A stretch of DNA of 64,000 nt, taken from assembly GCA_008508345.1 (NCBI GenBank), contig QNGE01001020.1, positions 1-64,000 on the forward strand, read 5' to 3'. The notes beneath the pieces were generated by a model that made no database searches, was not told the origin of the DNA, and saw nothing but the letters and a program-made list of their open reading frames with translations. A program made the position numbers and the translations under genes. This DNA is from Paragonimus westermani (lineage: Eukaryota > Platyhelminthes > Trematoda > Plagiorchiida > Troglotrematidae). Positions 33,331-46,135 of the stretch are shown piece after piece (positions within the stretch are counted from its first letter, which is position 1; the number at the start of each line of letters is the position of its first letter).

Positions 33331-35970
33331 AGTGAGTGATTTTCGACCTGTACCAGCCATTACTTATCACCAATAAAAGTGTTAACCCTCACAGATTGCT
33401 AGTAAACATCACGAAGAATGCTTCTTTTGGCGAGTGAGCTTCCCTGATAATGACTTACACACATGGAAAGCGACAGTCTTGTTAGCTCAGTGCCTGTCAA
33501 AAACAATATGTTTCCCTACAGAGGGCAGCTTTTACCATCGTTCACACCTTACCTACCGGATAGCATTTTTGATCAAAGTAGTGTCCTCCAAGGTGTGATT
33601 TTCTGCATTGCTCGTGTAATACTGGGTCGCACTTCGGTGCTGCTCGGCAATTCATTATTTCGTGGAATCGACAGTCCTAAATTGCGAACAGTATGTTGAT
33701 GCAACCTCTATCACATACATCGTTGGTTACAATGAAATCGTCACAGCATCGAGTCAATATTCATACTGGATGAGAAGGATGCGGTGATGGACCAACAACA
33801 CTTTTCGACGGGTTATATCAGGACACCGGACTGCAGAAATCCAGAATTGTTAGCAACTTACAATGAAAGGGAAGAACCCACATCCTCATACTGTAATCAA
33901 AGCCAACTCAAGTATATGATAGTTCAGTGTGGGGACGGATAGACTCCAACACATCAAAGCAAACCCTTATACGGTGGTTCCGTCAACCTAGGTTTACGTA
34001 GAACCGAACAGGACATTTGTCCTGGTAGTTATGTCCATAACTGTTGTTATTCTGTTTCATTAGCACAACTGTTTGAATGAGAAGTTGTCTCATTTGGCGG
34101 GATACGCACACCATCTGGTAGTAGATTAGCTTTGATTACAATAGCCAAGGTCAGAATCTAAAGCTGTTGTTGGCTCTGGATGAGTGTGCCAGTCTCCTAA
34201 AGTAGACACTTGTTAGCCTCTGTTCTTGAAGCGACGTGCGTAGTTCGCATACGCCTGGTGCAGGAATGTGCAAATTTTGACCACCATATTTCTCCTCTTC
34301 CTGTTGCGCTAATTAGCTTCTCGCTATGGCTGTTGCTTTGCAGCTAATTGTGTTTGACCTAACTCACCGGTTTTGTGGGCATTGGTGATGATCAACTAAT
34401 CGATTTACTTTTGTAAACATAGCAATGAAAAGGCAATATGCCATCAACAGTTTAGAACTGTGCCATGTAATTAAATTAAAAGGTATTCCTCCTGCATTTT
34501 TTCACGCGTTCTTTTCTTTTTCAGTGGTCTTGTCTAATTCCATTATATGCATGAGGTCGGTCTACGTGTATTTCTACTCTCCCCTGAACAAATTTGATGA
34601 CATAGTTTGGACACTGTTTGCATCTACACGCGAAAGTGTGCTTCTGACCTCCTGGTAATCAACATCCGTTAATGGGTTAATCGTAAACACGTGGACTCAC
34701 GCTCTCCAGTCTAATGGGAAATATAAATCCAGTAATGAACCTACAGCGTCGACGCCCTAATATCTTCCTTTGGCTTCAACTAAAGTTGATGTGACACATC
34801 CAGCACTGACCACGAAACATTAAGGGTTAGTTTTACCGGAAACAGCAATAGTGTCACGCAGGACATTAACGAAATTTCCGTTGGTTATTAAGCCCTTGGT
34901 TTGTGATCATAACTACCCTTTCCAGCCATAGGGATGTCGTCGTTCGAAAAACTTTGTCTTCCGGTTTGTTCACTAACAGCATTGAAATGGTGGCAGATTT
35001 CTTGGATGCACATATTTTATTGATTGCGACAGTGAAAATTAGACATATGAACTGCGTTCATGTATTTCGATATCTGCTGTCAAATTAATACACAGTTGTT
35101 ATTGAAGTGGTTCCCGTTAGATAAAGATTGAATGAGCATTACACAAGAAATCACAAAATTATTGATCGAAATTATGTTTCATTAGACCTCCGGTTTCAGC
35201 AACAGTCTCTGAAAGAACAGTAACGACAACGAGTTGAGAGCCCACACAAGTTTATCATAATCTCCCCTTCAAAGTCGTATAAAACGTGATGACAATTCGC
35301 AGGTGATTTGTCTTGTTGACGGGCTCATCTCTCCATCAACTGTCTTGATGCTGGGTAACCATTTCGGGGTGTATTTATGCAATCGATAAGTTACTATGCT
35401 CATGTTCGGTGTGAGTTTACCTCTCTTGCCTACTTCGCACTTAGACCCGACGGATGACTACTCATTCTTTTTTATCGTCCGCTCATCGTTCCCATGTGTG
35501 ACTCATATTGTGGGCGCATACAGATATGTAAACAGAGCTTTGCTGAAACAGCATACTCAGTGGTCGTTTCACTTTACATGACCCAATATACATCTGATTA
35601 GGTTTGCAGACATAAACGATCTGACATGGGTGGACACAATGAATAGGCGTTTGGGTTTTCTGCCAAATCAAACTACCCCTTCTCCTCAAACCCCACCTTT
35701 CGGGGTCATTCATTCGGATTTATAGAGGTAATATCGAAAATGTTAAGGGGGGACAGAGGCAAGTGTATTCGGTGCCCGAAGAAGGAACTCAATAGCTGGT
35801 CACCGTGTGCATGTGTATTTCTAATACAGACATAAACCACACCCGCTTTTTATGTTGGACGTTTTATACAAAGCCTAGTCGGTGTCCAACGGACTTGAGC
35901 TACATAGGTATACAACTCAACGGCACGCGGTGAGTTCCCTAAGAGCGCACTTTCATATCCCTGTCTCTTT

Positions 35971-35996
35971 GTGTATATATATATATGTGTGTGTAT
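35971..35996. repeat. TA/GT microsatellite
   Basis: GTGTATATATATATATG followed by GTGTGTGTAT. Confidence 0.9.
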
Positions 35997-36333
35997 CTGA
36001 AACAATTGCTCATCAGAGCATCACTAAATCGTTGTAGACACAGTGAGGAGCGCTAAGCAGTGGGTAGACTAGGGCGTCGTTGACTTGTCAGTGATCTTAT
36101 CGGCCCGATGTCCCCCATTAAGTGATGTCCACATTGAACATTAAAGAAGAAGATTGAGAACCGAAAGAAGCAGCAACAACAATAACAATAACGGCAGGTT
36201 TTCGCCTGTCTCACTTACCTCGTCTCAACCTGGCACATCCCAGCCCTCTTTCCAACTAACACAAGCACTCTACCTGATGAGGTGGAGATGTTTATGGTTG
36301 TAAGTACACTTTTTGCGTCTGAGTCGTGTGCAG

Positions 36334-36347
36334 GTGTGTGTGTGTGT
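36334..36347. repeat. (GT)7 microsatellite
   Basis: Seven GT units. Confidence 0.9.
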
Positions 36348-36747
36348 AATTCTGTGTGAATGATTTTATTGTCGTTTCAAAGTGAATCTCTACTAATGAT
36401 TGCATCAGGTCATTTGGAATTTATGTCCTTCATACCATCAAACAGTTAAGTGAACGCACGTGAAACAAATTAAATTGTGTTCGCATTTCCTTTTCAGCCC
36501 ATAAACACCACAACTAAGACCAGAAAATAGCTTATCTGACTGCACAATAAAATATAAATGTACACGAGCTTAAACACATGTAATCCACTCGTTGCTTTTG
36601 ATCATATTAAAAACTGAGCAAACTACACTTAGGGTGTACGTGATTCAGCGTATATCTGTGCGTGTGACCGTTCTTATATATATAAATGGGTGCAAATACG
36701 TGCTCATTCCTGAATCACCTTATAGATTAATGATATTTTTCTCATAC

Positions 36748-36908
36748 AAACTGAACATCACTCACAATTAACGGCAGCTGTCGGATTCCCAATAGACTCG
36801 AGTTTCGTTTTTGTTGAAGCTCGTCACTAGTGCACATCCTTGCCATGGCTGGAGTTAGGACTCCAGCCACGCTTTACATGAGCTAACCGTGTTGACCATT
36901 GCACCGAT
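36748..36908 (-). repeat. SINE copy, 3' two thirds
   Basis: Minus strand: GGTGCAATGGTCAACACGGT (A-box), GGAGTCCTAACTCCAGCCAT (B-box region), hammerhead at 36834-36788, and end GTGAGTGATGTTCAG. Part of the tail is deleted. Confidence 0.8.
36788..36834 (-). ncRNA. Hammerhead ribozyme remnant (SINE type)
   Basis: Minus strand keeps GAAACTCGAGTC, the best-preserved 3' core in the window. The first core base is changed (GTGACGA for CTGACGA) and stem II is weak. Probably inactive. Confidence 0.65.
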
Positions 36909-37929
36909 GTATTTTTTCTGTACAAGCCTCCGTTTATAGTCCTTACCTTCGTTGGATAAGTTTTTCAAGTGCACAGAGCAAGGCGGGGGGGGGTTGACTG
37001 AAAGTATTTTTTAGCCACTTCAACGTTACCGGTAACTGATTAGCCAGTGGAAAGCCTCAGGTCTTCATCTCGAGAGATCGGGTGCGAATGATTGATGTCA
37101 GCTGGTTGGAAGCATTACATATTTGACTGATCCCAGCCATTTGTGTCAAATTGTATCCCTGTTGTAAACAGTCCCTGTGGGTTCGCTGTTTTCCTCGTTC
37201 ACTGAGATTACGGATTGCAATACTTGGTCTGTCATCTTTGACAGTTAAATCGTAAGGGGTTGTCACGTGTGTAAACAAGTGCTTTTTCAAACAGTTCTCC
37301 AGTAGGAGTTTGAGAACTTGTGCAATGAACCTAGGCTGGTGAAAAGTCGGCTCGTGGCATCGGCTGTAGATGTCACCATCATTCAACGGTGACCCAATGG
37401 AAACAATTCACGGAGTCGCAAAAAACCTCCATCTCCAATAAACCCATAGTGATTCGAAACATAAATAAACTATTTAACACAGTGACACGGTTCTATGGAA
37501 GTAAATTGACAAAAACTTAACGGTGGTGAAAATTTTTGGGAAACATCAACTACTATATTATTCACAAAACAAAAGGTCCACACTTGGGAAAACGGTCAGA
37601 AAAAGTTCAACAGTTAGTCTCGTCCGAACAAATCGACTCAAGAAGGTGACCTGACACGGACTGAATGATGGAATTCTAATACTACGATTAAAAAACGAAC
37701 TCTGTTCAACCGCCGTTCCTAAGGACACATCTCTAGTTAGGGCCGGCAAAGAGTTGATTACCGAGTGGTCGTTCAGGTGACAAGGCAAAAGATAACTGTA
37801 TGTAAACAGGTAGAACTTGCTTAAAGCTGATCAGACTCGTACAAATTGTATTGCAATTTACTAATGATGTTTAACTTCTAACTCGGATCAAGGAAGGACG
37901 ACTTACAAATCTGAAGACTTGAAGTAAAA

Positions 37930-38000
37930 ATCATTCATATTTGATTTCAGTTTTAGCATTGAAATAGACTTCCCAGCCAGGCTGTTTCAGAAATTAGAAG
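37930..38000 (-). repeat. SINE tail fragment
   Basis: Minus strand: CAGCCTGGCTGGGAAGTCTA and AAATATGAATGATTT resemble the SINE tail. Confidence 0.45.
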
Positions 38001-38324
38001 AAAACGCGTGACAAGCTGCACCAGACTTTGAAGAGAGCCATCTAACTTAGTAAGTAGAGCAGAATAATGTCAAAGAGAACCCATACCGATCTTGATTGGG
38101 TTTACTTACAAGTGTTTCTCTAACTTCAAACGCATCATCCGAATGATCTATTTATTTGTCTGCGCTTTTTTTCGTTGCTGTTTACAAACAGTTGGTTGTT
38201 AATCTGCGCAATTCTCATTTACTCGACTCCAGGTTTTTTATTATCCTCGGTCAGTGAGTTACCGTTCTCTTCTCCATTAGACTAAATACCTACCTCTAAC
38301 TAGCCTACTTAATTAAGGCCCGCA

Positions 38325-38575
38325 TTGATAAACAGATTGGGAATAACACAACGTTTCGAGCAAGTTGTAATACTCTACGTTTCAACCACCTCGGGTGGCC
38401 TTCCTCAGGAGTGTTGTAATCGATTCGAAGGCCACCCGAGGCGGTTGAAACGTAGAGTATTATAACTTGCTCGAAACATTGTGTTATTCCCAATTTGTTT
38501 GTCAATAACATGTTAAACACGACGCCCAAACTATTCAACTTCATTCGTAGTACATTTGGTGCGGATATCTTATAA
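38325..38575. repeat. Repeat family 2, copy 2, with 77-bp palindrome
   Basis: 38327-38403 and 38427-38503 are inverted copies of each other (constant sum 76830) with a 23-base spacer and few mismatches. The outer right part (38535-38575) matches copy 1. So one unit has been joined to an inverted partial unit, giving a strong hairpin. Confidence 0.85.
38369..38415 (-). ncRNA. Hammerhead-like motif (Penelope type)
   Basis: Identical in all core elements to the motif at 32158-32204: CTGAGGA, GGCCACC hairpin, GAAA, GTA triplet. The inverted partner arm lacks the CTGAGGA block. Confidence 0.55.
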
Positions 38576-40265
38576 GGCCCGCATTCTTTCTGTAGACAAG
38601 CAATCGTTTTTGGCTAAGTCGGGTAATGAAGTTATTCACTTTCCTCCTACGAGAAAAATTGTTATTGGTACTCAACTCATTGTTCTCTTCACACAGTACT
38701 GCAACAATGTTGCCTTCATAAAAACCGCTGTAGATAAAAAGAAATGCTTGGTAAGCTGTGTCTTCTTCCACTCGGTCATCCCGATCCTGTAATCTAATGT
38801 GAACGTGTGAATAGCTTACGAAACTTCGTTTTGAACATTACAACACCCTTTTCTACGGCGACAAATTTTCATCTCTATCTCCAATGAATCCATGAAACGA
38901 AAGAGTATACAGTTACAATGAAGAAAAGCTGCACAATAATGGAAGCACCTTCAACAACAAACGTCTTTGTATACATTCCGCCGCACACCTAGACATCATG
39001 GCTGTTATCACGAAATCTGAAGGGCGATTGAGGTAGTGCATGAGGTGAGATAACTTTTTGTTAAAACTCACCCTTCGACAAGTCATTGCATGTTATTTCC
39101 TTCTCTCCGTGTGTACTCTTTATCCGAATGTTATTCCCCTTGTGGAGTGCACTGTCGATCAGATTGAAATAACATATCTGAAAAATCGGATCGGCCAGAC
39201 GGACTACGGCAGGGTGTTCTTAAAGAGTACACTAAAATTCACAGTGACCCAGTGTGCCACTCCGTACAACACTGTTTAATTTCGCAGTATAGCCAAGGTC
39301 AAGCAAATATCAAGAATGGTGCATTCCGATTTCTACCAATTGCGTTCACATCATTGATGTTGATAGCATTTAATAAAAGTCTGCACACAAGCCTAACGTG
39401 GCAGCATGTGTTTGCACATCTGTTTGTCTACTGTCTGTTTCCGTCTGTTGTTAGCGTGTTAGCCTGTTTCGTTCGGGCAATTATTCCTCCCTGAAAGGCA
39501 ACCGAGTTTCTGCTTCTGAAGTACAGCAGTTCTTTCGGCAGTATCAATGCGGAGCTGCTGCCTTGAGAAGTATGGTAGTTAACTGTCGCTTGAAAGCTTA
39601 CAGAGGATTTTTCCAATAGTTCACAGTTTATGCTTAATTGGTGGAACGTTTTTCCAATTTATTTTGATTTCGGACACCCCCACCATGTGTAAGTCCATAC
39701 CCATGCCCCTTGCTGAAGCATGCAAATGACGTCATCTTCACTGTTCACTATCCAAACATATCCTCCTAACCCTCGCAATAGCAAAGCCATACCAAACTGT
39801 CCAGTCGGTCTAAGGAACGTTCCTTATTATTCACTAGCTTCATACCCACTGATGGATGTCTCCTCTGGGAAATTTTGAATAATATTCACAGCTTCAATTT
39901 GGAAGCATTGCTTTTCATTCTTCATACACTAAAACATCTAGGTGTTACGTTAAGCCGCAACTTAAGGTATTCATTTCAGCATTGTTTTGCTAAAGAGCCG
40001 CGTAACAATATGCGGTTCCTGCAACTGGTTTGAATCCAACCGAAGCATACACCCTTCACAAACAAACCGCTTTAAAATTAACATACTTGCCATACTGCTC
40101 ACTTGGATCACAATCACGTTGCTCAGTGGTTACTTTGCTGGACGCCAGTTTTGCATGATCGACATAGTCCTACGTGGCGGCCCAGTCCTTGAGGTATAGG
40201 ATGTGATATGGATGCACAGAGGACAGTTGGGAAACGGGGACCTGATGTAAAAATCCCAGGCTGCC
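38576..40265. other. No gene recognised
   Basis: Frames of 60-80 codons on both strands without recognisable domains. Confidence 0.5.
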
Positions 40266-40269
40266 AGCG

Positions 40270-40330
40270 TGGACTCGTGGCTCAGCTGATAGAGCAGATA
40301 TCATGCCGAATCATTAGGCGAATCCCAGCC
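40270..40330 (+). repeat. tRNA-derived remnant with A and B boxes
   Basis: A-box TGGCTCAGCTGATAGAGC at 40278 folds a perfect D-arm (GCTC with GAGC); a B-box-like GGCGAATCCC lies at 40317. No anticodon or acceptor stem can be formed, so this is not a working tRNA gene. It may be the head of another SINE family. Confidence 0.45.
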
Positions 40331-43300
40331 GAAGTCGGGATTTCTCACAAACGAGTCGCCTTATAACTAAAAATCGACTACCTATTAAAGCTAGAAGACG
40401 CCTAGTTTGTGTCTTAAGTTTAAAATCCACTCACTTTAAAATGTTGGCTTTCTTGCGAACGCTCGTTTCCTGCGTGCTAGCTGGTTTGCTCCACATCAAT
40501 TTCTTCTAGTGGCTTACTGTACGATTCCACTTTTCTATATACAAGAAGATTTTGTCTAGAGGTGATGACTTTTACTATATATAGCTGACTAAATTTATTG
40601 TTTCCGATATAGTAAACCAGGTGAATCGTTTCGTTCCAAAAGTTTCTTCGGTTCTAATCAGTTCCTGTTGCGTCTCCTCAAAGATGTGTGACTTCTCACT
40701 CAGTTAGATTCTGACACAAATCAGAGTTTGTCCACTCCCGCATCTACGGTTCATCTGTCATCCATTATTTAACGCGAGTTCCCAGTAATTTCGCGATTTT
40801 CCAAAATTACGACCGCAACATTTTATTCTCAGCTGCGAAACAACATTTTGCTCTCAAAAGGCGCCGCTATGTGATTTTTAAGAGTCATCCTTTGGGGTGC
40901 ATAAATGAATTTCTTGACTGGATTCAAGTTAATTAGATTATCCGGCTTGACAGCAGTGAAATCATATTTCCCTCTCCATAAGAGGTTGTTCAAGTTGTCG
41001 TACCAACTAGCTGAATAATGTGAGCAATTTGGATTAATCCAAGATAAATGGTCGTATCTCGAAGAGATCTGGAACGCAGGTCACACTCACTACGTTCTCG
41101 ATATCCACAACCTGAATAGTCACTGCAAATGTGTTTCGGAAGAAGTCCCGATCCTTCTATAAACACCCGTAACCATTAACGTTTTAATTTGCGATCCGTG
41201 TTCAGTATGTAATTATTGATTGCGAAAGTTGACGTCAGTTACGGATGCAGTAATAGTGGAAGTCAAGTAGGGTCATAAACAAAAAGGTGTTTCACTGAAA
41301 ACGCAAGTTTAGCGATTGTACAGGGAAAATGAAAGGGTTCTCCTATTTCGAACTTGGTATAACTTTCATTGCAGGCGTTTAATTAGCACTGGATAAAACT
41401 CAAGTTGGAGACTTGTTTGTATTGTTTGCTGGCACGCTTCAAAGGTTCACAAAGTAAGTTATGAGTACTTCCCTAGACCATGACACAATTAGTCATACAA
41501 GGTCTTCAAAACCGACTCACTGGTTGTTCAAGATATCGGATCTAACGTACCACACGTTGTGACATATTTTGATATACGAATCATCATAGAATTCACATTG
41601 TGTTCAGACTTTTCCAAAAAGTATTTGAGAAGAGTGTGGAGTACATCATGTTCGTGTTACTTTGACGTGATAAAAGACCCATTTGTCTCATGGCGTACGC
41701 ACTTTTTATATTGCAAATAAATAGGTGTAGAATTTGCTTAATTTACCACCTTATTTAATGTCGTAGTTACGAATAAAACAGAGGATCTGTCTCCCCAAAT
41801 GCAGAAGATGGTCTTTCATTTACTTTTCAGCGACCCATACAAAACTCAGTGTTGGATTCTACTGCTTCTAAGGTACTAGGCAAGCCCAAGAATACATGGA
41901 ACGTAGGGCTGGGTTGATATGTAAATTTGGAAAGTGAAAATTTAAGCCTTTCTTTTAAAAACCAGTTCCAGATTGCGGTTTCGTGTTTGTCTGAACTAAT
42001 CAGTTGCTCTGGCTAGATGTGTGAATAAGATCATTTCGTCGTGTCCTATGTGAAATCAGTAAGGTTACGCACTAACAGTACTTTTTAACGGACAATTCCA
42101 TCTTGTCTAAAGTATCTTGTCTTAGGAAACGCTCAAATACTGTAGTCAAATGTGAATGTTGCTCCAGTTAGAGCAATCTGAATCTTAGACGGCTCATCCA
42201 TGAACATAAATATATTCAAGACTTTAGAACATCCGGACAGCTTAGTATAACTCGTCGTCAGCAGTGAGCCCATAGTTTGACGTCTGTCACGTGTCGTAGA
42301 TTTCCATTACAAATGCGGACGTGTGACTTCTGAAAACTACCGGACATGACAGAAGAATAACTCAGTGTGTGGTCTCCGGTACTAGGGCCCCCCGTTCATT
42401 CATCACCAATAGGAAATAAACAGTCTCATGTGTGACACACGCACGTGCAAGCAGCGAGTTAATGGCCTAATAACGCGTACGTGCGTGCGTACGTGCATGT
42501 ATTTTCGGATGAATATACTCAAATGTTTGTGTAACTTAATGATGTTCGTTGTGGACAGTCAACAATGGTTTGGATTGTCCAGTATTCCTATGCGACAGTA
42601 GTAGGGGGCAATTCTACGAATCGGTCACCGTGGCTAAAGTCAAGTTTATTCAGGAAATGTGAACAAAACAGATTTTTTCTCGTCTTTGAAGACCATTACT
42701 CGTTTCTGACATGTGAAACGGGCTAAATAATAAAACCTATGTATGAACAGTTCATTTTAGAGGTGAAATGTACAACTCTACAAGGTAGTTGGTAAAAATC
42801 GTATAACCGTTCAATGGCATATTTTTCAGAGTACAATACTCGTATACAAGTAAACCGTTCGCTAGTTACGTAAATGAACAGTACTGCGTACATGTATGAT
42901 CTTGATTGCAGCCAATTATAAAGGTCTGGCGTCTTTCCAAGAACATTTACGATCTAAAAGTGACCATCCATAAGCCCAAGAAATATTGTGTTCGCTGGGT
43001 AAGAATAGCATATAATTCTGTCTGAATCTCAATCGGAGGGACAACTCCTAACAATTACAATAAGCGTCATTTGGGAAGGGGGACAAATTCCCAACATGCT
43101 TACAACCTGATCACTGGGATACTAATCGATATACCTTGTTCTGTGAATCGGCAGACTTCCATTCTGTGCCAGCGTTGTGCGCACACAGACGAAAATGTAC
43201 GCAATAAGTTAGATTTATCTGGATTTATCCAAGTTTGATGATCCCGAGTTTCCTTCACCTTGAGTTGAAACACGTCTTTCATGCTTATATGGAATATAAT

Positions 43301-43985
43301 GCGCCTCTTTGTTGTATCACATGCACCCTCGTTTGTGAGGAGTGCGCTCGGGAAGTGAAGAGTAAGTCTCAACACCAGGAAGGCGAGACACCAAAAGAGA
43401 CGTTCGGAAACTTACATATGCAATGGGTGGCAAGTGTTGTTAGGGCGAATGACGATACACTGCTGTCCAGCGGGAGCGGACACAGGTCGGCCATGTAAAT
43501 GATTGTACACGTTCGCTGTTCTGTGGTTTTACATAAGTTGTAAGGGATTTTGTGCGACACATAACTTTGCAGGCCAAGCGTCTTTTGTGATCATAACATC
43601 ATGAATGTTATTTTTGGCAATGGGTGATTTTCCTTCCGCAGATAAACCTAGAAAGTATATGTTTATCTACGCATTGGGTGAACGATGCGAATGAAGATAT
43701 GGTTCTGTAGAACTGAAGAAGTCTATCAGAATGGAACTTCAATTGGGCTTACTTGGTTTGTGCAGTGATTTCAGCACAGCAGTATTGAGCATCACACACC
43801 TTGACTTATGGGACGATTATATTGACTCGCTTCTCTATTTTCGACGAGAGGCCTTGGAACTATATAATGTGGTTTTAGATTAATAATTTTCAATGATGGT
43901 GCTAATGTAATGGATACATGGGACTCTGTCTATTTAGCATATATATAGATATATGTATAAACCTATGTATATAGATGTATGTTAA
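40331..43985. other. No gene recognised
   Basis: About 3.7 kb, AT-rich, with a short alternating CGTACGTGCGTGCGTACGTG stretch near 42477. Confidence 0.55.
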
Positions 43986-44610
43986 ATCGCTCTGGTCACT
44001 TAGGGGTAATTCAGTCGGTGACACGTGCTTGAAAATTTCAATAACGCTTATCCAGACGGTCAGGTTAACGGGACTACCTTCCAAGTCCAAAATACTTCAG
44101 AAAAGGCGGTCGATAGGATTGGAATTTATACGGCACTAATGAATAAGATCACAGTAAAGGTGCGCTTTCACCTTGATTGTGAATTATTCGGATACACAAA
44201 TTATCCAACAAGAAGGCATTTAAAATGGAGTAATCAAAACACTAATCTGCCTACGGCCATCAGTCAATGGGAAATAAGCTCATAAAAGCAATTGGGTGCA
44301 CATGAGGGTGGGTACTTGTCAAACGATATCGAGAAAGAAAGTTTTATTAGATAGGCAGTGATAGCTATAAAAGAAACAAATTGCTGTGCAATTATGATAC
44401 AAAATTCGCTATGATCGTTTAGTGCACATAGCAGGGATTAATAAAGTCAAATTTAAGATCGGTTTTCTACAAACAAACCAAATACGCCTAAACGATCTCA
44501 TCGCTCCACGTGACACCAAACAAAGGAGACCAACGTACCAGACGAGCTTCACCAGATCCAACAACGTACGTAGAATTTGTGACCGTGTATGTACTATACG
44601 CAGTGTAACC
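43986..44610 (+). pseudogene. Decayed coding segment of unknown family, copy B
   Basis: First block (44025-44279): NAYPDGQVNGTTFQVQN, NKITVKVRF, LKWSNQNTNLP, WEISS. After stops and frame changes the second block (44437-44610) reads KFKIGFLQTNQIRL and KQRRPTYQTSF. Each block has its partner in copy A at 1370-2000: about half the residues are shared and key runs such as IGFLQ.NQ.RL and TYQT are kept. Matching at the nucleotide level continues between the blocks. The protein is unidentified. Confidence 0.65.
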
Positions 44611-44994
44611 ACTGATTTCACAAGACGTTTACGTGTGTAATGTATATACATAATATGCTCACAAATAATCACCATCCACATAGCATATATTGCATATAGT
44701 TCGTGAGTGTTTGTCACAGTGCGCATATTTGTGTATACTATAAAATAAAATGTAATGCGCGATTGTGCATTATGTGTACATAACGAAAATATACTGTATA
44801 CAGTATGCAGATGAAACGTCGGTACGTTTTGAAATAAATTTCTGGCTTATTACCGATAGGCACAAACAGTTCACTAGAAATGCTGCACACTCCAGTGGTT
44901 GTGTAACCAGTCAACGCTTTGCGTGGATCTAGGCAGTAATAACTACTGTGTTAAGGACACTCAATAAATAAACCAAACAGCGTCCACAGTTAAT

Positions 44995-45135
44995 TGCATT
45001 TTTTTTCACTCACGTAGTCTTCTCATCAGATCTCTTCCGAAAATGCACGAGACTCGGGGTTTGTTCTGGCTGAAGCTCATAAGTAATGCACAACCCCACC
45101 AAAGCAAGGATTTGAACTGCAGTCCATACTCTGGA
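44995..45135 (-). repeat. SINE fragment with eroded hammerhead
   Basis: Minus strand: GCAGTTCAAATCC (B-box), TGTGCATTACTTATGAGCTT, CCCGAGTCTCGTGCATTTTC. The order matches the SINE, but the hammerhead core is broken (CTTATGA, AAAC). Confidence 0.65.
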
Positions 45136-46100
45136 TATTTTCGGAACTTGGACCGGAATTTGTTACCCAGAAGTAGCATGAACACGTACTATTGGTAAGC
45201 TCTCGCTAAAGCAATTATCAAATCTGGTGTTTCTTTTCGGATTGGCTGTCTGATATACTGATCTGGCTGCCACAGCTACGTGTGAATGAGAGTCCTGTTC
45301 TGTATGTATTAACCAAACGCGTGATATTTTGTCAGTGGGCTGTATAACACACAGCTCGGTCATCCAAAGCTTACATTTCATTCACCTTACTTATACACAG
45401 TAATTCAGTTCGAAGTCCCATGGTGGATAAGATCCACTCCGTTTACATGTTGAGACTAAGGGGCATATAATGTGGAAAAGAGTATACCACTGACTTCTTT
45501 AAACAACCAGGAGTTGTTTATCCCTAACTATGTTTAATCATGCGGTCCATCTTCACTGTCATACAGACTCACTCGTATGGGACCTACGTTAATTACTGCG
45601 CTTGAAGTTCTATTAAGGTTGTCCACTTGTGCACCTTAAGTGAGATTTGTTGTATTGGCAAAAACACCTTCTACTTATCTTAGACGGCGAATGTTTTCCG
45701 CTTTGTCAGCAACTCACCACAAGTTGTTCTGAAGGCTAACAAGTTGATTATTTTGTCCGAACATAAGTGGTCAAAGACTTTCCGATGGCAGTTGTGCTAA
45801 AGTGATGGTCATTCTCTAGAAAGTTGGGATGTAATTCCGTGGAACATCAAAATATACCTGTTTTTCCTAGGTGGTTGAGATTCTTTTTCTTGAAGACTGA
45901 ATTCCCTTAGCGATTTTCCATCAACCTGAAAACTAATAACGTCCTTTACGATTGAGAAAAACCTATGCAAGCAGCTCGTACCAATGGACAGCTCTTTTGT
46001 TCTGTTTGGCCTCGCCAGTCAAACCCGTGAGGTAAATTTCAGAACGTTAGTCTAAGCACCCGTTCATTAGCCTACAAATTATAAATCACAATAATACACT

Positions 46101-46135
46101 TGTGTTATTCTCAATCTGTTTATCAGTACATTTGC
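46101..46135 (+). repeat. Repeat family 2, end fragment
   Basis: GTGTTATTCTCAATCTGTTT resembles the outer end of the right arm at 38480-38503. Confidence 0.45.

Larger units (their letters stand above)
33331..36745. other. No gene recognised
   Basis: About 3.4 kb, AT-rich. Holds a (TA)n(GT)n run at 35971-35996 and a (GT)n run at 36334-36347. Frames are 78 codons or shorter and not recognisable. Confidence 0.55.

Noticed and set aside
38541..38771. Minus-strand 76-codon frame as Penelope reverse transcriptase
   Set aside because: A few residues recall the family, but the diagnostic blocks are missing, so it cannot support the Penelope origin of the nearby repeat.
40278..40330. tRNA gene
   Set aside because: Only the D-arm and a B-box-like site form; no anticodon or acceptor stem.
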